A stretch of DNA of 64,000 nucleotides, taken from positions 2,418,001 through 2,482,000 of the forward strand of contig CATOTF010000002.1 in NCBI GenBank assembly GCA_951813045.1. Reading direction: 5' to 3'. Position numbers and translations under genes: made by a program. Shown here in pieces: positions 37,172 to 45,889 of the stretch (position 1 is the stretch's first letter; every line of letters starts with the position of its first letter). The notes below the pieces were generated by a model that made no database searches, was not told where the DNA came from, and saw only the letters and a list, made by a program, of their open reading frames with translations. Source of the stretch: an uncultured Rhizobiaceae bacterium. GTDB lineage: Bacteria; Pseudomonadota; Alphaproteobacteria; Rhizobiales; Rhizobiaceae.

Positions 37172-37948
37172 TCAGTTGATTTGAACAGATTTTTGTTTTC
37201 GGCTCTGGTGCAACCTGTAGCTTTCACCATTCATCTCCAGGATGTGGACGTGGTGTGTCAGCCGGTCGAGTATTGCGCCCGTTAGGCGTTCTGATCCGAA
37301 GACCTCTGTCCATTCGTCGAATGGTAGATTGGATGTGATGATGATGGAACCGCGTTCATACCGTTGGCTGATTACTTCGAACAGCAACTCCGCCCCGGTT
37401 TTGGAGAGAGGGACGAAGCCCAGTTCGTCAATGATCAGCAGGTCTTGAGCTGCCAGTTGTTTTTGATGCCGTTGCAAGCGACGTTCATCAACGGCCTCGA
37501 TCATCTCATGAACCAGTGCAGCAGCCGTGGTGAAGCGGACTTTCATCCCCTTTTGGCAGGCAGCCAGTCCAAGGCCGAGGGCAACATGGGTTTTGCCGGT
37601 TCCACTTGGTCCTAACGCGATGATGTTTTGGCGTTTCGCAGCGTACTCGCAACGGGCCAGTTCCATCACGAGCACCTTGTTCACTGACGGGATCGTTTTG
37701 AAGTCAAAGCTGTCGAGGCTCTTGGTTGCCGGGAACTTCGCAGCTTTGATGCGTCGCTCCACCATTCGGCGCTCACGTTCAATCAGCTCCAACTCACATA
37801 ACCGCAGGAGATATTGGACATGATCCTTATTCTCAGCGGCACATTGTTGGGCCTGTTTGGTATATTCACTCTGGAAGGTTGGCAGCCGAAGTTTGGTCAG
37901 ATGATGTTTGAGTAGAACTTGCGGTGTATCGGTAACAGTGTCGTTCAT
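37172..37948 (-). CDS. istB: IstB-like ATPase, IS21 helper protein
   Basis: A 258-aa AAA+ ATPase of the DnaC/IstB type: Walker A GPSGTGKTHVALGLG, Walker B LLIIDELGF, sensor region IITSNLPFDEWTEVFG. It assists target selection for the IstA transposase. Its ATG overlaps the istA stop by 4 nt (ATGA), the usual coupled arrangement. Full length, with no disruptions, so the element may be active. Confidence 0.96.
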   Translation of the reverse strand: MNDTVTDTPQVLLKHHLTKLRLPTFQSEYTKQAQQCAAENKDHVQYLLRLCELELIERERRMVERRIKAAKFPATKSLDSFDFKTIPSVNKVLVMELARCEYAAKRQNIIALGPSGTGKTHVALGLGLAACQKGMKVRFTTAAALVHEMIEAVDERRLQRHQKQLAAQDLLIIDELGFVPLSKTGAELLFEVISQRYERGSIIITSNLPFDEWTEVFGSERLTGAILDRLTHHVHILEMNGESYRLHQSRKQKSVQIN

Positions 37949-39444
37949 GCTGCCGCCTCCGACAACAGCACGGCATAGCTGGCAGGTTTTGTCGTCTCGA
38001 CCACCGCTTTGGGCAAATAGGGGTAGATGTCGAGATCAAGCCTGGGCGGTCGCCGCTCGATCCGGCACAGAATAAGGTGCTTGATCGCATCATAGCCAAT
38101 GGCACCCAGATCCAAAGCTTGTTGGATTGCGGCGTGAACGTGCTCCAGCTCAAAAGTTTCCAGCAGACGCAGGATCTGAACATACTCGCGTTTTCCCGCC
38201 TTACCCATGCGGGCTTCTAATAAACGATGAAGGATCGCAAATGCATCGGGTAAACCCCAGCCTTGCAATGGTGCCGCCTGATCGAGAGCACCTACCTTTT
38301 GTTCCAGCAAGGGCAGATAGTGAAGCGGGTCGAAGATCATGTCTGCCTTCTCATAAGACCGACGATGGCGGGCAATAATCTCGGTTCCACTGCCAATCAC
38401 AACCTCATGGATGTAACCGCGAACCTGAACCTCATGATGGGCAAAGGCGACAGGAACGGAGTAATCATTATTGCGGTAGCGGATCATCGAGATTGACGTT
38501 GCCCGCGTGCTAAACTTTTCACACGCGTCGTATGGCGTTGGGGGCAATGCCATCAGCGCGTCCAGGTCTCTCAGCAATCGTTCACCAATACTCTCACCAT
38601 GTCCGCGAACAACATCATCCTGACGCTTCAGGCAGCATTCTTCCAACCAGGCGTTCAAGGCATCAAAGCTGTCGAACCGTGGGGCTGGGATGAGAAAGTT
38701 CCTGCGACCGTAACCAATGACGCCTTCGACATTCCCTTTATCATTGCCTTTGCCAGGGCGACCAAACTTATCCTCAAACAGATAGTGCGATTGTAGCTCT
38801 GAGAAAGTTCTCGTGCGTATCCGTTTGCCACCGCCCAGGATCTTTGCAACTGCAATCACGGTGTTGTCGTAGAGCATCGACAACGGCACACCGCCGAAGA
38901 AAGCAAACGCAGCATTGTGACCGTCACAGAAGGCTTCTGTTGTTTCCGCCGGATACGCCTTCATGAAGAACGCATCCGAATGCGGCAACGATATAGCGAT
39001 GTAATGCAGCTTGCGTTCGACACCGTCGATCACGCCGAACGTCTCACCAAAATCGACCTGAGCATGGCCGGGCGCGTGAACCAGAGGAACAAACACCTCC
39101 TGGGTTCGTCTTTGCTTCTCACGCACATAATCAGTGACAATGGTGATCCCGCCAGTGAACCCGTGCTCATCCCGTAACCGCGCATGAATACGCTTGGCTG
39201 TGTGCCGTTGCTTTTTGATGACCTTTTTGTCGTCTTTCAGGATCTGATCAATTATCCCAACAAACGGATCCAACTTCGGGCGAACAGGCGCGGTCGTTCT
39301 TTGATAACCGGGCGGAACCGAGTGCTTCAGGATCTTCGCCACGGTTTTGCGATCAATCCCGAACAAACGGGCCACCTCGCTATTGTTCTTCCCATCCACA
39401 TGGCACGCTCGACGCACCCGACTATACAAATCCACAGAATACAT
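37945..39444 (-). CDS. istA: IstA transposase, IS21 family
   Basis: A 499-aa transposase: N-terminal helix-turn-helix (NNSEVARLFGIDRKTVAKIL) and DDE integrase core (QVDFGETFGVIDG; HSDAFFMKAYP; VEGVIGYGRRNFLIPAP), then the C-terminal Mu-like domain. I chose the ATG at 39444 (MYSVDLYSR) since GGTGGGGAAG is just upstream; a GTG three codons earlier is possible. Intact. Overlaps istB by 4 nt. Confidence 0.95.
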   Translation of the reverse strand: MYSVDLYSRVRRACHVDGKNNSEVARLFGIDRKTVAKILKHSVPPGYQRTTAPVRPKLDPFVGIIDQILKDDKKVIKKQRHTAKRIHARLRDEHGFTGGITIVTDYVREKQRRTQEVFVPLVHAPGHAQVDFGETFGVIDGVERKLHYIAISLPHSDAFFMKAYPAETTEAFCDGHNAAFAFFGGVPLSMLYDNTVIAVAKILGGGKRIRTRTFSELQSHYLFEDKFGRPGKGNDKGNVEGVIGYGRRNFLIPAPRFDSFDALNAWLEECCLKRQDDVVRGHGESIGERLLRDLDALMALPPTPYDACEKFSTRATSISMIRYRNNDYSVPVAFAHHEVQVRGYIHEVVIGSGTEIIARHRRSYEKADMIFDPLHYLPLLEQKVGALDQAAPLQGWGLPDAFAILHRLLEARMGKAGKREYVQILRLLETFELEHVHAAIQQALDLGAIGYDAIKHLILCRIERRPPRLDLDIYPYLPKAVVETTKPASYAVLLSEAAA

Positions 39445-39487
39445 CTTCCCCACCTAATACTCACAAGCACAAGGTGTCAGAGTGCGG

Positions 39488-39499
39488 AATTTTACTCCG
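39488..39499 (-). repeat. Right terminal inverted-repeat core of the IS21 element
   Basis: Complement of CGGAGTAAAATT. It also forms a local hairpin (GCGGA/TCCGC). It lies upstream of istA. Confidence 0.75.
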
Positions 39500-39557
39500 C
39501 GACGGTCAGATTACCCAACCATTTCTGTGGTCATTTTGTCTCCGGGATTCACAACAG

Positions 39558-40316
39558 CTATATCACTCTCCTGATTATGGGAAGATAAAGCCAATAAGGC
39601 AGCAGATTGAGAACCTTCAAAATCCAGACTAATTGCCACGGAAATGTGATTTCGAACTTCTTCCTCCGCAGCCCCGCAATCATTTTTTCCGCAGCCGCTT
39701 CCGGCTCCATCAGGAACGGCATTGGAAACGTATTCACGTCTGTCATTGGTGTACGCACAAATCCCGGGTTGATCAGACTGAGCGTAACACCGGACTGTTT
39801 CAGCTTGCCGTGCATCGATTCTGCCATGTTGATCAGCGCGGCTTTTGACGCTCCATATGGTGGGGATATTGGCAATCCGCCATAACCGGCGACCGATGCT
39901 ATCCATGAGATATGTCCGGCCCGTCGCGCTAACATATGCGGCAAAACTGCATCCAGCGCATTGGTCACCCCCATAACGTTGATATCCAGGGTTTTGGCAA
40001 AATTGCCAATTTCGAGTTCAGTGGCCGAACTCGAGAACGATGCACCGGCGCCGAAAATCGTCAGATCAACCGGTCCGTGTTGCTCTTCCATTTGAGCAAC
40101 CACAAGCTTTAAAGCCTCGGCATCGGTAACGTCGGCTGGATAGATAAACATATGGTCGAAATCAGCAGCAATGGCCGCTAACTGCTCTTCACGACGAGCG
40201 GTAATTGAAACAATACATCCGCGTTTAGCCAGCGCCCGCGCCACGTGTTCGCCAAGACCGGAACTCGCACCCGTTATCCAGACGTGTTTCCAGGGGGGTG
40301 TGGAAGAATTGCTCAT
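39558..40316 (-). CDS. Short-chain dehydrogenase/reductase
   Basis: A 252-aa classical SDR: cofactor loop VWITGASSGLGEHVARALA, NNAG-equivalent IFGAGAS, Ser region ISWIASVAGYGG, catalytic YGASK, and a C-terminal hydrophobic stretch (LVWILKVLNLLPYWLYLPII) that may associate with the membrane. The ATG at 40316 gives a normal N-terminus. Its 3' end is 50 bp from the IS21 element and is intact. Divergent from terC. Substrate unknown; relatives include sterol/lipid-type dehydrogenases. Confidence 0.87.
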   Translation of the reverse strand: MSNSSTPPWKHVWITGASSGLGEHVARALAKRGCIVSITARREEQLAAIAADFDHMFIYPADVTDAEALKLVVAQMEEQHGPVDLTIFGAGASFSSSATELEIGNFAKTLDINVMGVTNALDAVLPHMLARRAGHISWIASVAGYGGLPISPPYGASKAALINMAESMHGKLKQSGVTLSLINPGFVRTPMTDVNTFPMPFLMEPEAAAEKMIAGLRRKKFEITFPWQLVWILKVLNLLPYWLYLPIIRRVI

Positions 40317-40445
40317 GGGATCCGTTCGGAAATATCGTTGTGATTGAATATACACTTGCGACCCCGATTGGGTGCCACAGTACCAATTTATTCCATTATC
40401 CGCCCAAAAGCGCTAGACACTGCAATCAGATTCGAGGAGCCTGTT

Positions 40446-41273
40446 ATGCTGGACGTCTTTACACTGGAAAATCTATTCACCCTTGCCATGCTGGTGCTGC
40501 TGCAAGCCGTCCTGGGTTTTGATAACCTGCTCTATATTTCAATTGAATCAAAGCGGGTAGAACAGGCCAGTCAAGCGCGTGTGCGCCGTATTGGAATACT
40601 GGTGGCGATAGCATTGCGCATCGTACTCCTGTTCGTGATCGTTCAAGCGATTTCCTACTTCCAGGACATTCTTTTCAAAATCGACCTGCCAGATATTATC
40701 AAAGCGGAAGTGAACGGCCATTCGCTCATCGTCTTCTTCGGCGGCGCTTTCATCATCTATACGGCCATGAAGGAAATCATGCATATGCTGGCGGTCCATG
40801 ACCCGGACGTCAATCACGGGCGGGCAAACAGATCAGTCGCCAGCGCGATATTCTGGATCGTCTTGATGAACCTTGTATTCTCTTTCGATTCAATTCTATC
40901 GGCTTTGGCCCTGACGGATGTTTTCCTTGTCATGGCAACCGCGATCATCATTTCCGGCCTCATGATGTTGGTGCTTGCGGATCGCGTATCGGCATTTCTT
41001 GCCGCTAACCGGATGTATGAGGTACTCGGCCTCTTCGTTCTGTTTATCGTTGGCATTATGCTCGTATCGGAAGGCGGACACCTTGCCCACATCAAGCTGT
41101 TTGGAAACACGGTTGAGCCGATGGCGAAATCTACATTCTATTTTGTTTTGGTTGTGCTACTTCTGGTCGACTTCGTACAGGGGCGTTACCAGCGCAAGCT
41201 AATGGCCAGGAAGGCCCACGAAATCAACGCGGCAGAAATTACGACCGCGACCATAGACGCTGAACAGAATTAG
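40446..41273 (+). CDS. TerC-family integral membrane protein
   Basis: A 275-aa membrane protein with about seven to nine hydrophobic segments and the TerC motifs VLGFDNLLYISI and LVFSFDSILSAL, whose acidic residues are conserved across the family. TerC proteins are linked to tellurite resistance and, in newer work, to Mn/metal export or metalation of secreted enzymes. ATG 40446 has a strong CGAGGAG site 5 nt upstream; the longer reading frame upstream is not part of the protein. Followed by two extragenic palindromes. Confidence 0.9.
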   Translation: MLDVFTLENLFTLAMLVLLQAVLGFDNLLYISIESKRVEQASQARVRRIGILVAIALRIVLLFVIVQAISYFQDILFKIDLPDIIKAEVNGHSLIVFFGGAFIIYTAMKEIMHMLAVHDPDVNHGRANRSVASAIFWIVLMNLVFSFDSILSALALTDVFLVMATAIIISGLMMLVLADRVSAFLAANRMYEVLGLFVLFIVGIMLVSEGGHLAHIKLFGNTVEPMAKSTFYFVLVVLLLVDFVQGRYQRKLMARKAHEINAAEITTATIDAEQN

Positions 41274-41281
41274 CCAGTTAA

Positions 41282-41308
41282 AGTGTTTCACGTATACGTG
41301 GAAACGCT
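41282..41308. repeat. Extragenic palindromic repeat, copy 1
   Basis: AGTGTTTC...GAAACGCT arms around an ACGTATACGT centre form a stem-loop with one bulge and one wobble pair. It lies between the convergent terC and Ldh-family genes. The arms share AGnGnTTC/GAAACGCT with copy 2 about 90 bp away, which suggests a dispersed repeat family rather than an ordinary terminator. Confidence 0.5.
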
Positions 41309-41393
41309 GGCTGCGAAGAGCAATCCGGCGCTATTGCGCCTCCCCCGCGTAGGTGTTTGGCGTGGCCAAACGACCGCGAGCGAAAATAGATGT

Positions 41394-41426
41394 AGAGTGA
41401 TTCAATCAAAGATTGAAACGCTCTAA
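41394..41426. repeat. Extragenic palindromic repeat, copy 2
   Basis: AGAGTGATTCAATC and GATTGAAACGCTCT around an AAA loop pair over 14 positions with one mismatch and one wobble. It abuts the stop of the Ldh-family gene (41428) and may also serve as its transcription end. It shares its end sequences with copy 1. Confidence 0.5.
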
Positions 41427-41427
41427 G

Positions 41428-42426
41428 TTATTTGATGAAGGCGGAAATACGGTCAATAAGGTCCTGATCAACTTCAACTCCATCGGCCGTATGGTCCCGC
41501 GCGCCAGCTCGGCGGGAACCGGGAAGGCGTGTCCCATCCTGCTCCGTTAAATATGTGACCAGGCTCCCCATCCGGTCACCAAAGGAACCGCCGGAAAATG
41601 TATCGGGGTCGATGGCGATAAAGCACTGGCCGGTATTGGGTGGTCCGCCAATTGTGCCGGAAAACGGGCTGGCGTCTTTACCCAATACCGCGCCGGACAG
41701 GGCGGCGGCGAACACTTCGACCATGAGGCCAGCCCCGAAACCCTTGGCACCACCACTGGGGATCATGGACCCTTTTAATGCCGCGGCCGCATCCGTCGTT
41801 TCATTCCCGTCAGCGTCCAGGGCCCAGCCCGGCTCTATCGATTTACCTTCACGGTTGCGCAACATAATTTCGCTTTTGGCAATCGCACTGGCAGACTGGT
41901 CGATGACAAACGCGGGGCCATCGGAACCGGGCACCCCTAGCGCAAACGGGTTGGTCCCGATCACAGGCTTGGAACCACCGGTGGGGGCAATGGATGCGGG
42001 CGCATTGGTAAAGCAAAGACCCAATAACCCCTGTTCCGCAATCCGCTCCGCATGGTGGCCAAGTACACCACAATTGTAGGAATTATAGACCGTCATCACC
42101 CCGACGCCCTGTGTCCGGGCAGCTTCATCCATAGCGTCAAACCCGGCATCAATAGCCGGATGGGCAAATCCACTGGCCGCGTTCACCCGAACTGCAGCCG
42201 GTTTTGGCCTGGACACTTCCGGAACAGCCTGCCCGTCGACTTTCCCGCACTGTACATGTTCCGCATAAATGGGCACATACAGTAAACCGTGGCTGCGAAC
42301 ACCATCACGCTCAGCACGCCATGTGGAACGGGCAACGGATGCCGCGTTAGCTTCCGATGCACCAGCCCCTACCAGAGCTGATTTTGCCAGTTCTTCAACC
42401 TCTGTAAGTGTTATTTTTGCAGCCAT
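41428..42426 (-). CDS. Ldh-family (type 2 malate/L-lactate-like) NAD(P)-dependent oxidoreductase
   Basis: A 332-aa enzyme of the Ldh2/MDH2 family, distinct from Rossmann dehydrogenases. The catalytic His is in RSHGLLYVPIYAEHV; other family segments are GHHAERIAEQGLLGLCFTNAP, GTNPFALGVP and IPSGGAKGFGAGLMVEV. Known relatives reduce 2-oxoacids, delta1-piperideine-2-carboxylate or act on ureidoglycolate. ATG 42426 follows AGGGGCC; a TTG codon precedes it. Last gene of the four-gene minus-strand operon, 27 nt after the DUF3726 gene, so it likely oxidises or reduces a product of the M19-like enzyme (inference). Confidence 0.87.
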   Translation of the reverse strand: MAAKITLTEVEELAKSALVGAGASEANAASVARSTWRAERDGVRSHGLLYVPIYAEHVQCGKVDGQAVPEVSRPKPAAVRVNAASGFAHPAIDAGFDAMDEAARTQGVGVMTVYNSYNCGVLGHHAERIAEQGLLGLCFTNAPASIAPTGGSKPVIGTNPFALGVPGSDGPAFVIDQSASAIAKSEIMLRNREGKSIEPGWALDADGNETTDAAAALKGSMIPSGGAKGFGAGLMVEVFAAALSGAVLGKDASPFSGTIGGPPNTGQCFIAIDPDTFSGGSFGDRMGSLVTYLTEQDGTRLPGSRRAGARDHTADGVEVDQDLIDRISAFIK

Positions 42427-42453
42427 CAATCGGCCCCTTTTTTAAGTTTTGAA

Positions 42454-43062
42454 TTAATCATTATCGGTGTTTCCAGCACCAGCATCCGCCCGGCTGGCCG
42501 CATCGGCGGGGACCAGTATTGCGTCCGCTAATGTGCAAAGCCCGGTCCAGGTCTCCCTGGATGGCAGTATTTGGTTGCCCAGATCAAACCTGACCGATTC
42601 ACCACCATCGACCGAGGATAAATGCATCTTATTTACCGATTCCCTGTCGATATCCCGAACGAGAGTCTTGCAGCTGATCCCGTTTAATTGGAGGCCATCA
42701 ATGGCAAAGTTGATTTCAAAAACCGCGGATCTTTCAATCAACAGCCCGAACAGCAGCACCATGCCGCTTGTTGAACACACAACTGTCTTCCCGGCCTGTG
42801 CGATATCAACAGCTGATGGCCCGTCAATCAAGACAGAGATAGCATCAGCCTCATATTGGTCTCCGTTCACTACCCAATGAGTGACCTGTTTTTCAGCGTC
42901 AAACTCGTGGAGCAAATCAACCAGCTCGCCAATGGGGTCAATCCCGACTTGAAGCAGGCACACGCAACAATCTGCAATATCTTCGGCCACACCGCGGGCC
43001 ACACCCGCCCCCAAACAGGCTTTCAACGCTGTGGTCCTGATCTGATTAGATGAGAGATGCAA
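42454..43062 (-). CDS. DUF3726-like protein
   Basis: A 202-aa soluble protein with no signal or membrane segment. The N-terminus (LSSNQIRTTALKACLGAGVARGVAEDIADCCVCLLQVG, given by its ends) resembles DUF3726 proteins, which have no assigned function and which I recall near Ldh-type dehydrogenases. Eight Cys include a CC pair in DIADCCVCLL. The start appears to be TTG 43062 with GAGG upstream, 8 nt after the previous gene's stop. It probably works with the 566-aa protein and the dehydrogenase. Confidence 0.65.
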   Translation of the reverse strand: MHLSSNQIRTTALKACLGAGVARGVAEDIADCCVCLLQVGIDPIGELVDLLHEFDAEKQVTHWVVNGDQYEADAISVLIDGPSAVDIAQAGKTVVCSTSGMVLLFGLLIERSAVFEINFAIDGLQLNGISCKTLVRDIDRESVNKMHLSSVDGGESVRFDLGNQILPSRETWTGLCTLADAILVPADAASRADAGAGNTDND

Positions 43063-43070
43063 CCGGAGCC

Positions 43071-44771
43071 TCAGTTCTGAACGGGTTCAAATGCGGGTAG
43101 AAAAACATCCGCTGCATTTTCAACGCTCAAATCGCGGGCCGTCGGTGCCCCTTGATAAAGCGTTATTCGGGTCCAGCGGTCGGAACGGGGGTCAAATTTC
43201 GACGCTCCAAAAAACGAGAGTTTACACCGCAGAAGATCAATCGGTCGCACACCCGCCGCCACCAGATTATCCTGAATTTCCCCGTAAACATGCGTCGCAA
43301 CGGTCTGAACGCGACGGACAATATCCCGATGTTTGGGGAACTTCATCAGAAATTCAGCAATCAATTGAGAATCACTGAGGTCGGTTAGATCACCATACAA
43401 AGCCTTAACCTTGTGCGCGACATGGTGGGGCATTTCGCGGCGTTCGTTAAACGCTTCACGCCTGTCACCCAAACGCGGCTCCAGTTTTTCTTCCGATACA
43501 TACCACACCAGCGCGCTGGCTTCGTCGCTCGACAGGTCCAGATCAAGCGCCCATCGGTAATGCTCTTCGATCAGCGACCGCAGGCTTGCCATCCGCATGG
43601 TCGGGTCCAGTCTGGCGTTATTGGTCGCCTCCATACAATCACACAACCCGTCAATCAGAACACCATGTGGTTCAAGAACCAATGCGACAAACAATTCCTG
43701 AACATCAACACCACCGGACCGTGACAATTCCACAATCTTCTCCCACGGATAATCTGTACTCAACGCGTTTTCAACATCATCCCGGATACGGGCATATTCT
43801 AACCGCAGATTCTCAATGCGAGCCTGTTCTGCTGTATCATCTACGTTCCATTGATCCAGATGCGTGCTCACCTGTTTCAACAGCGCGGTGAAAACAGTTT
43901 TTTCGGGGTCAGAAACAATTTTCAATGCCCGAACCCGCGCCAATGCCGTCTCGCGGACCAGCATCCAATTATTGATCAGTATGGGATGGCTGACCAGAAA
44001 CGGTGCCATGCCGAGCCCTGTTGAATTACCGATACCCAATTGGCGGCGTACGGATTCGCCCAGCTCAACGTGGTCGCCATCACCTGCCCGTTCAGCCACG
44101 TGATTGACGAGATCGAGGGTAAATTCGCGGATAAGATAGACCGTCAACATCTCAAGACGAAAAGGTTGCGACAGGGATGGGCGATCCATGAACTCACTTC
44201 GGTCAGCCAGGCCGAACTTGCCGTTTCCGTAAACCGCTGTCGTTCGCATGAGATAACCAATTGTATTGATCATGTCCGCGTCGGGCTGCTGCCCATTGGA
44301 AAGCCGTTCCACAACATGATCAAACAGACGAACACTTTTGTTGGCGCGCGACAGAACAAGAACACGGGGGTTATATTGCCCCGCTTCCTGGTGAATTGCA
44401 TGACCGTGCAATTCCACAATATCGTCGGCGGTTGGTTGCCCGTCGAACAGCACAAAACAAGCGTCCCACGCTTCCGCGATCACCCGGTCCGTGCGGTTTT
44501 CAGGGGCTAGCTCTTTCGAAAACGCGATGAGACTATAGGGATGACCATCGAGCGAAACTTCATAGACGGTATGGCCAAAACCATTATCGTCGAGGTTAAA
44601 GACGCGTCTTGAAACTCCGACACCCTCTTGCGCCAATTTACGCAGCAGTGACCGCAGGAAACTCAATCGGGTGGGGAAAAAACTACCCATGCGCTCAAGG
44701 CGCATGATCTCGCTAGGTGGCCGAAGCGCCACCTGCGGTGGCATATTTTGATCAAGCGTTGTGTCGTTCAC
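43071..44771 (-). CDS. Conserved-looking 566-aa protein of unknown function
   Basis: I do not recognise a named domain. The protein is 566 aa, soluble, acidic and predominantly helical by eye, with no signal peptide or membrane span. Landmarks are RLERMGSFFPTRLSFLRSLL near the N-terminus, GFGHTVYEVSLDGHPYSLIAFSKEL (given by its ends), a VYGNGKFGLADR motif about residue 190, and a C-terminal TRITLYQGAPTARDLS. It starts with GTG 44771, overlapping the M19 gene's stop (GTGA) with AGGAAGTGAG before it, so its synthesis is coupled to the M19-like protein. Codon use matches its neighbours. It sits in the middle of the operon, which suggests a core role. Confidence 0.75.
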   Translation of the reverse strand: MNDTTLDQNMPPQVALRPPSEIMRLERMGSFFPTRLSFLRSLLRKLAQEGVGVSRRVFNLDDNGFGHTVYEVSLDGHPYSLIAFSKELAPENRTDRVIAEAWDACFVLFDGQPTADDIVELHGHAIHQEAGQYNPRVLVLSRANKSVRLFDHVVERLSNGQQPDADMINTIGYLMRTTAVYGNGKFGLADRSEFMDRPSLSQPFRLEMLTVYLIREFTLDLVNHVAERAGDGDHVELGESVRRQLGIGNSTGLGMAPFLVSHPILINNWMLVRETALARVRALKIVSDPEKTVFTALLKQVSTHLDQWNVDDTAEQARIENLRLEYARIRDDVENALSTDYPWEKIVELSRSGGVDVQELFVALVLEPHGVLIDGLCDCMEATNNARLDPTMRMASLRSLIEEHYRWALDLDLSSDEASALVWYVSEEKLEPRLGDRREAFNERREMPHHVAHKVKALYGDLTDLSDSQLIAEFLMKFPKHRDIVRRVQTVATHVYGEIQDNLVAAGVRPIDLLRCKLSFFGASKFDPRSDRWTRITLYQGAPTARDLSVENAADVFLPAFEPVQN

Positions 44772-45769
44772 GACGTCTCACTTCCTGCTGGAACAAAGGC
44801 GTCATCATAAAACCTGAGCCAGTTTTGACCCATTATACCGTCGACCTCGCCTTGTGAAAATCCAACAGAGCTCAACCCTTGAGCGATATTTCCAAAGTCC
44901 CTGTTGTCGACAAACCAATCGGGCTGGGGCGGAAAACCTGCGTCACTGGCGCTGCCTTCCCCGAAATCCAGTACCTTGGACCACCGGCCATTGCGCATCC
45001 ATTCAACAACACTGTCCGGCTGATCTTGGCAAAGATCGGAACCGATACCCAAATGTTTGGCTCCGTAAAGTTCAGCGGCGTCTGCAATCGCGCGACAGAA
45101 ACTCTCCAGTGTACAGGCCGACCCATCTTTCAAATGGTGTGGATAGAGCGAAAAGCCCAACATGCCATCTGCATCGGTCAGCGATTTCAAAACTGTGTGG
45201 GATTTATTACGTAATGCGGGATGCCACGCATGGGGGTTCGCATGGGTAATCGCGATTGGTCGCGAACTCATCTCAATTGCTTCAAGTGTCGACCGTTCCG
45301 CCGAATGGCTCATGTCGATAACAAGCCCCACACGGTTCATCTCAGCAATCGCCTGTTTACCGAAGCGCGTTATACCCGGGTCTTTATCTTCATAACAACC
45401 GGTCGCGAGAAACGACTGATTATTATAGGATAATTGCATGAAACGTGCGCCCAACCGGTGTAACACTTCTATCAACCCGATATCATCTTCCATCGGCGAG
45501 GGGTTTTGAAAACCGAGGAAAATAGCCGTACGACCCTCCGATTGCGCGCGGCGCACATCGTCTCCCGTAAAGCCTTGAAAGATCAGATCAGGAAATCGCT
45601 CAAACCAGCGGTTCCAGGCTTCGAAATTCGACACAGTTTCGCGAAACTGCTCATGGTAAGCGATGGTCACGTGAACAGCGCTAACCCCGCCTTCGCTCAT
45701 CTGGCGAAATATATTTTCCGACCAGTTAGCGTATTGGAGATTATCGATGATGAGGGAAGAATGAGCCAT
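44768..45769 (-). CDS. M19 (membrane dipeptidase)-like protein lacking several metal ligands
   Basis: A 333-aa TIM-barrel protein of the M19/renal dipeptidase family, without a signal peptide. Retained are the two beta-metal His (DMSHSAERS and AITHANPHAWHP) and the Asp in IGSDLCQD. The N-terminal HxD of classical enzymes reads N-x-Q here (IIDNLQYANW), and the bridging Glu (GVEGGH in human) is Gln (LGFQNP). An extra His appears in VSAVHVTIAYHE. This is a known-looking but uncharacterised subgroup; it may bind one metal or catalyse another reaction. ATG 45769 is chosen because it begins the barrel; an ATG 19 codons upstream is possible. First gene of the operon. Confidence 0.82.
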   Translation of the reverse strand: MAHSSLIIDNLQYANWSENIFRQMSEGGVSAVHVTIAYHEQFRETVSNFEAWNRWFERFPDLIFQGFTGDDVRRAQSEGRTAIFLGFQNPSPMEDDIGLIEVLHRLGARFMQLSYNNQSFLATGCYEDKDPGITRFGKQAIAEMNRVGLVIDMSHSAERSTLEAIEMSSRPIAITHANPHAWHPALRNKSHTVLKSLTDADGMLGFSLYPHHLKDGSACTLESFCRAIADAAELYGAKHLGIGSDLCQDQPDSVVEWMRNGRWSKVLDFGEGSASDAGFPPQPDWFVDNRDFGNIAQGLSSVGFSQGEVDGIMGQNWLRFYDDAFVPAGSETS

Positions 45770-45889
45770 AATTCTCGCTAACACGACAATAGGAAATTGA
45801 GAACAATAAATTTGCGACATGGGCATGTCGCGCGTTGCCCTGCCCCGACAAAACTGTATTTATGGGGCTGAAATGATAGGAGAACATTC

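Larger units (their letters stand above)
37112..39508. mobile_element. IS21-family insertion sequence (istA-istB on the minus strand)
   Basis: An element of about 2.4 kb carrying intact, overlapping istA and istB. The ends share an inverted 12-bp core CGGAGTAAAATT (37118-37129, and its complement 39488-39499); outside this core both ends read TGA inward (TGATCCC on the left, TGACCGTCG on the right), with different spacing to the core. I could not find a matching target-site duplication, so the exact ends are approximate. It lies between the alpha/beta hydrolase and an SDR gene and interrupts neither. Confidence 0.85.
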
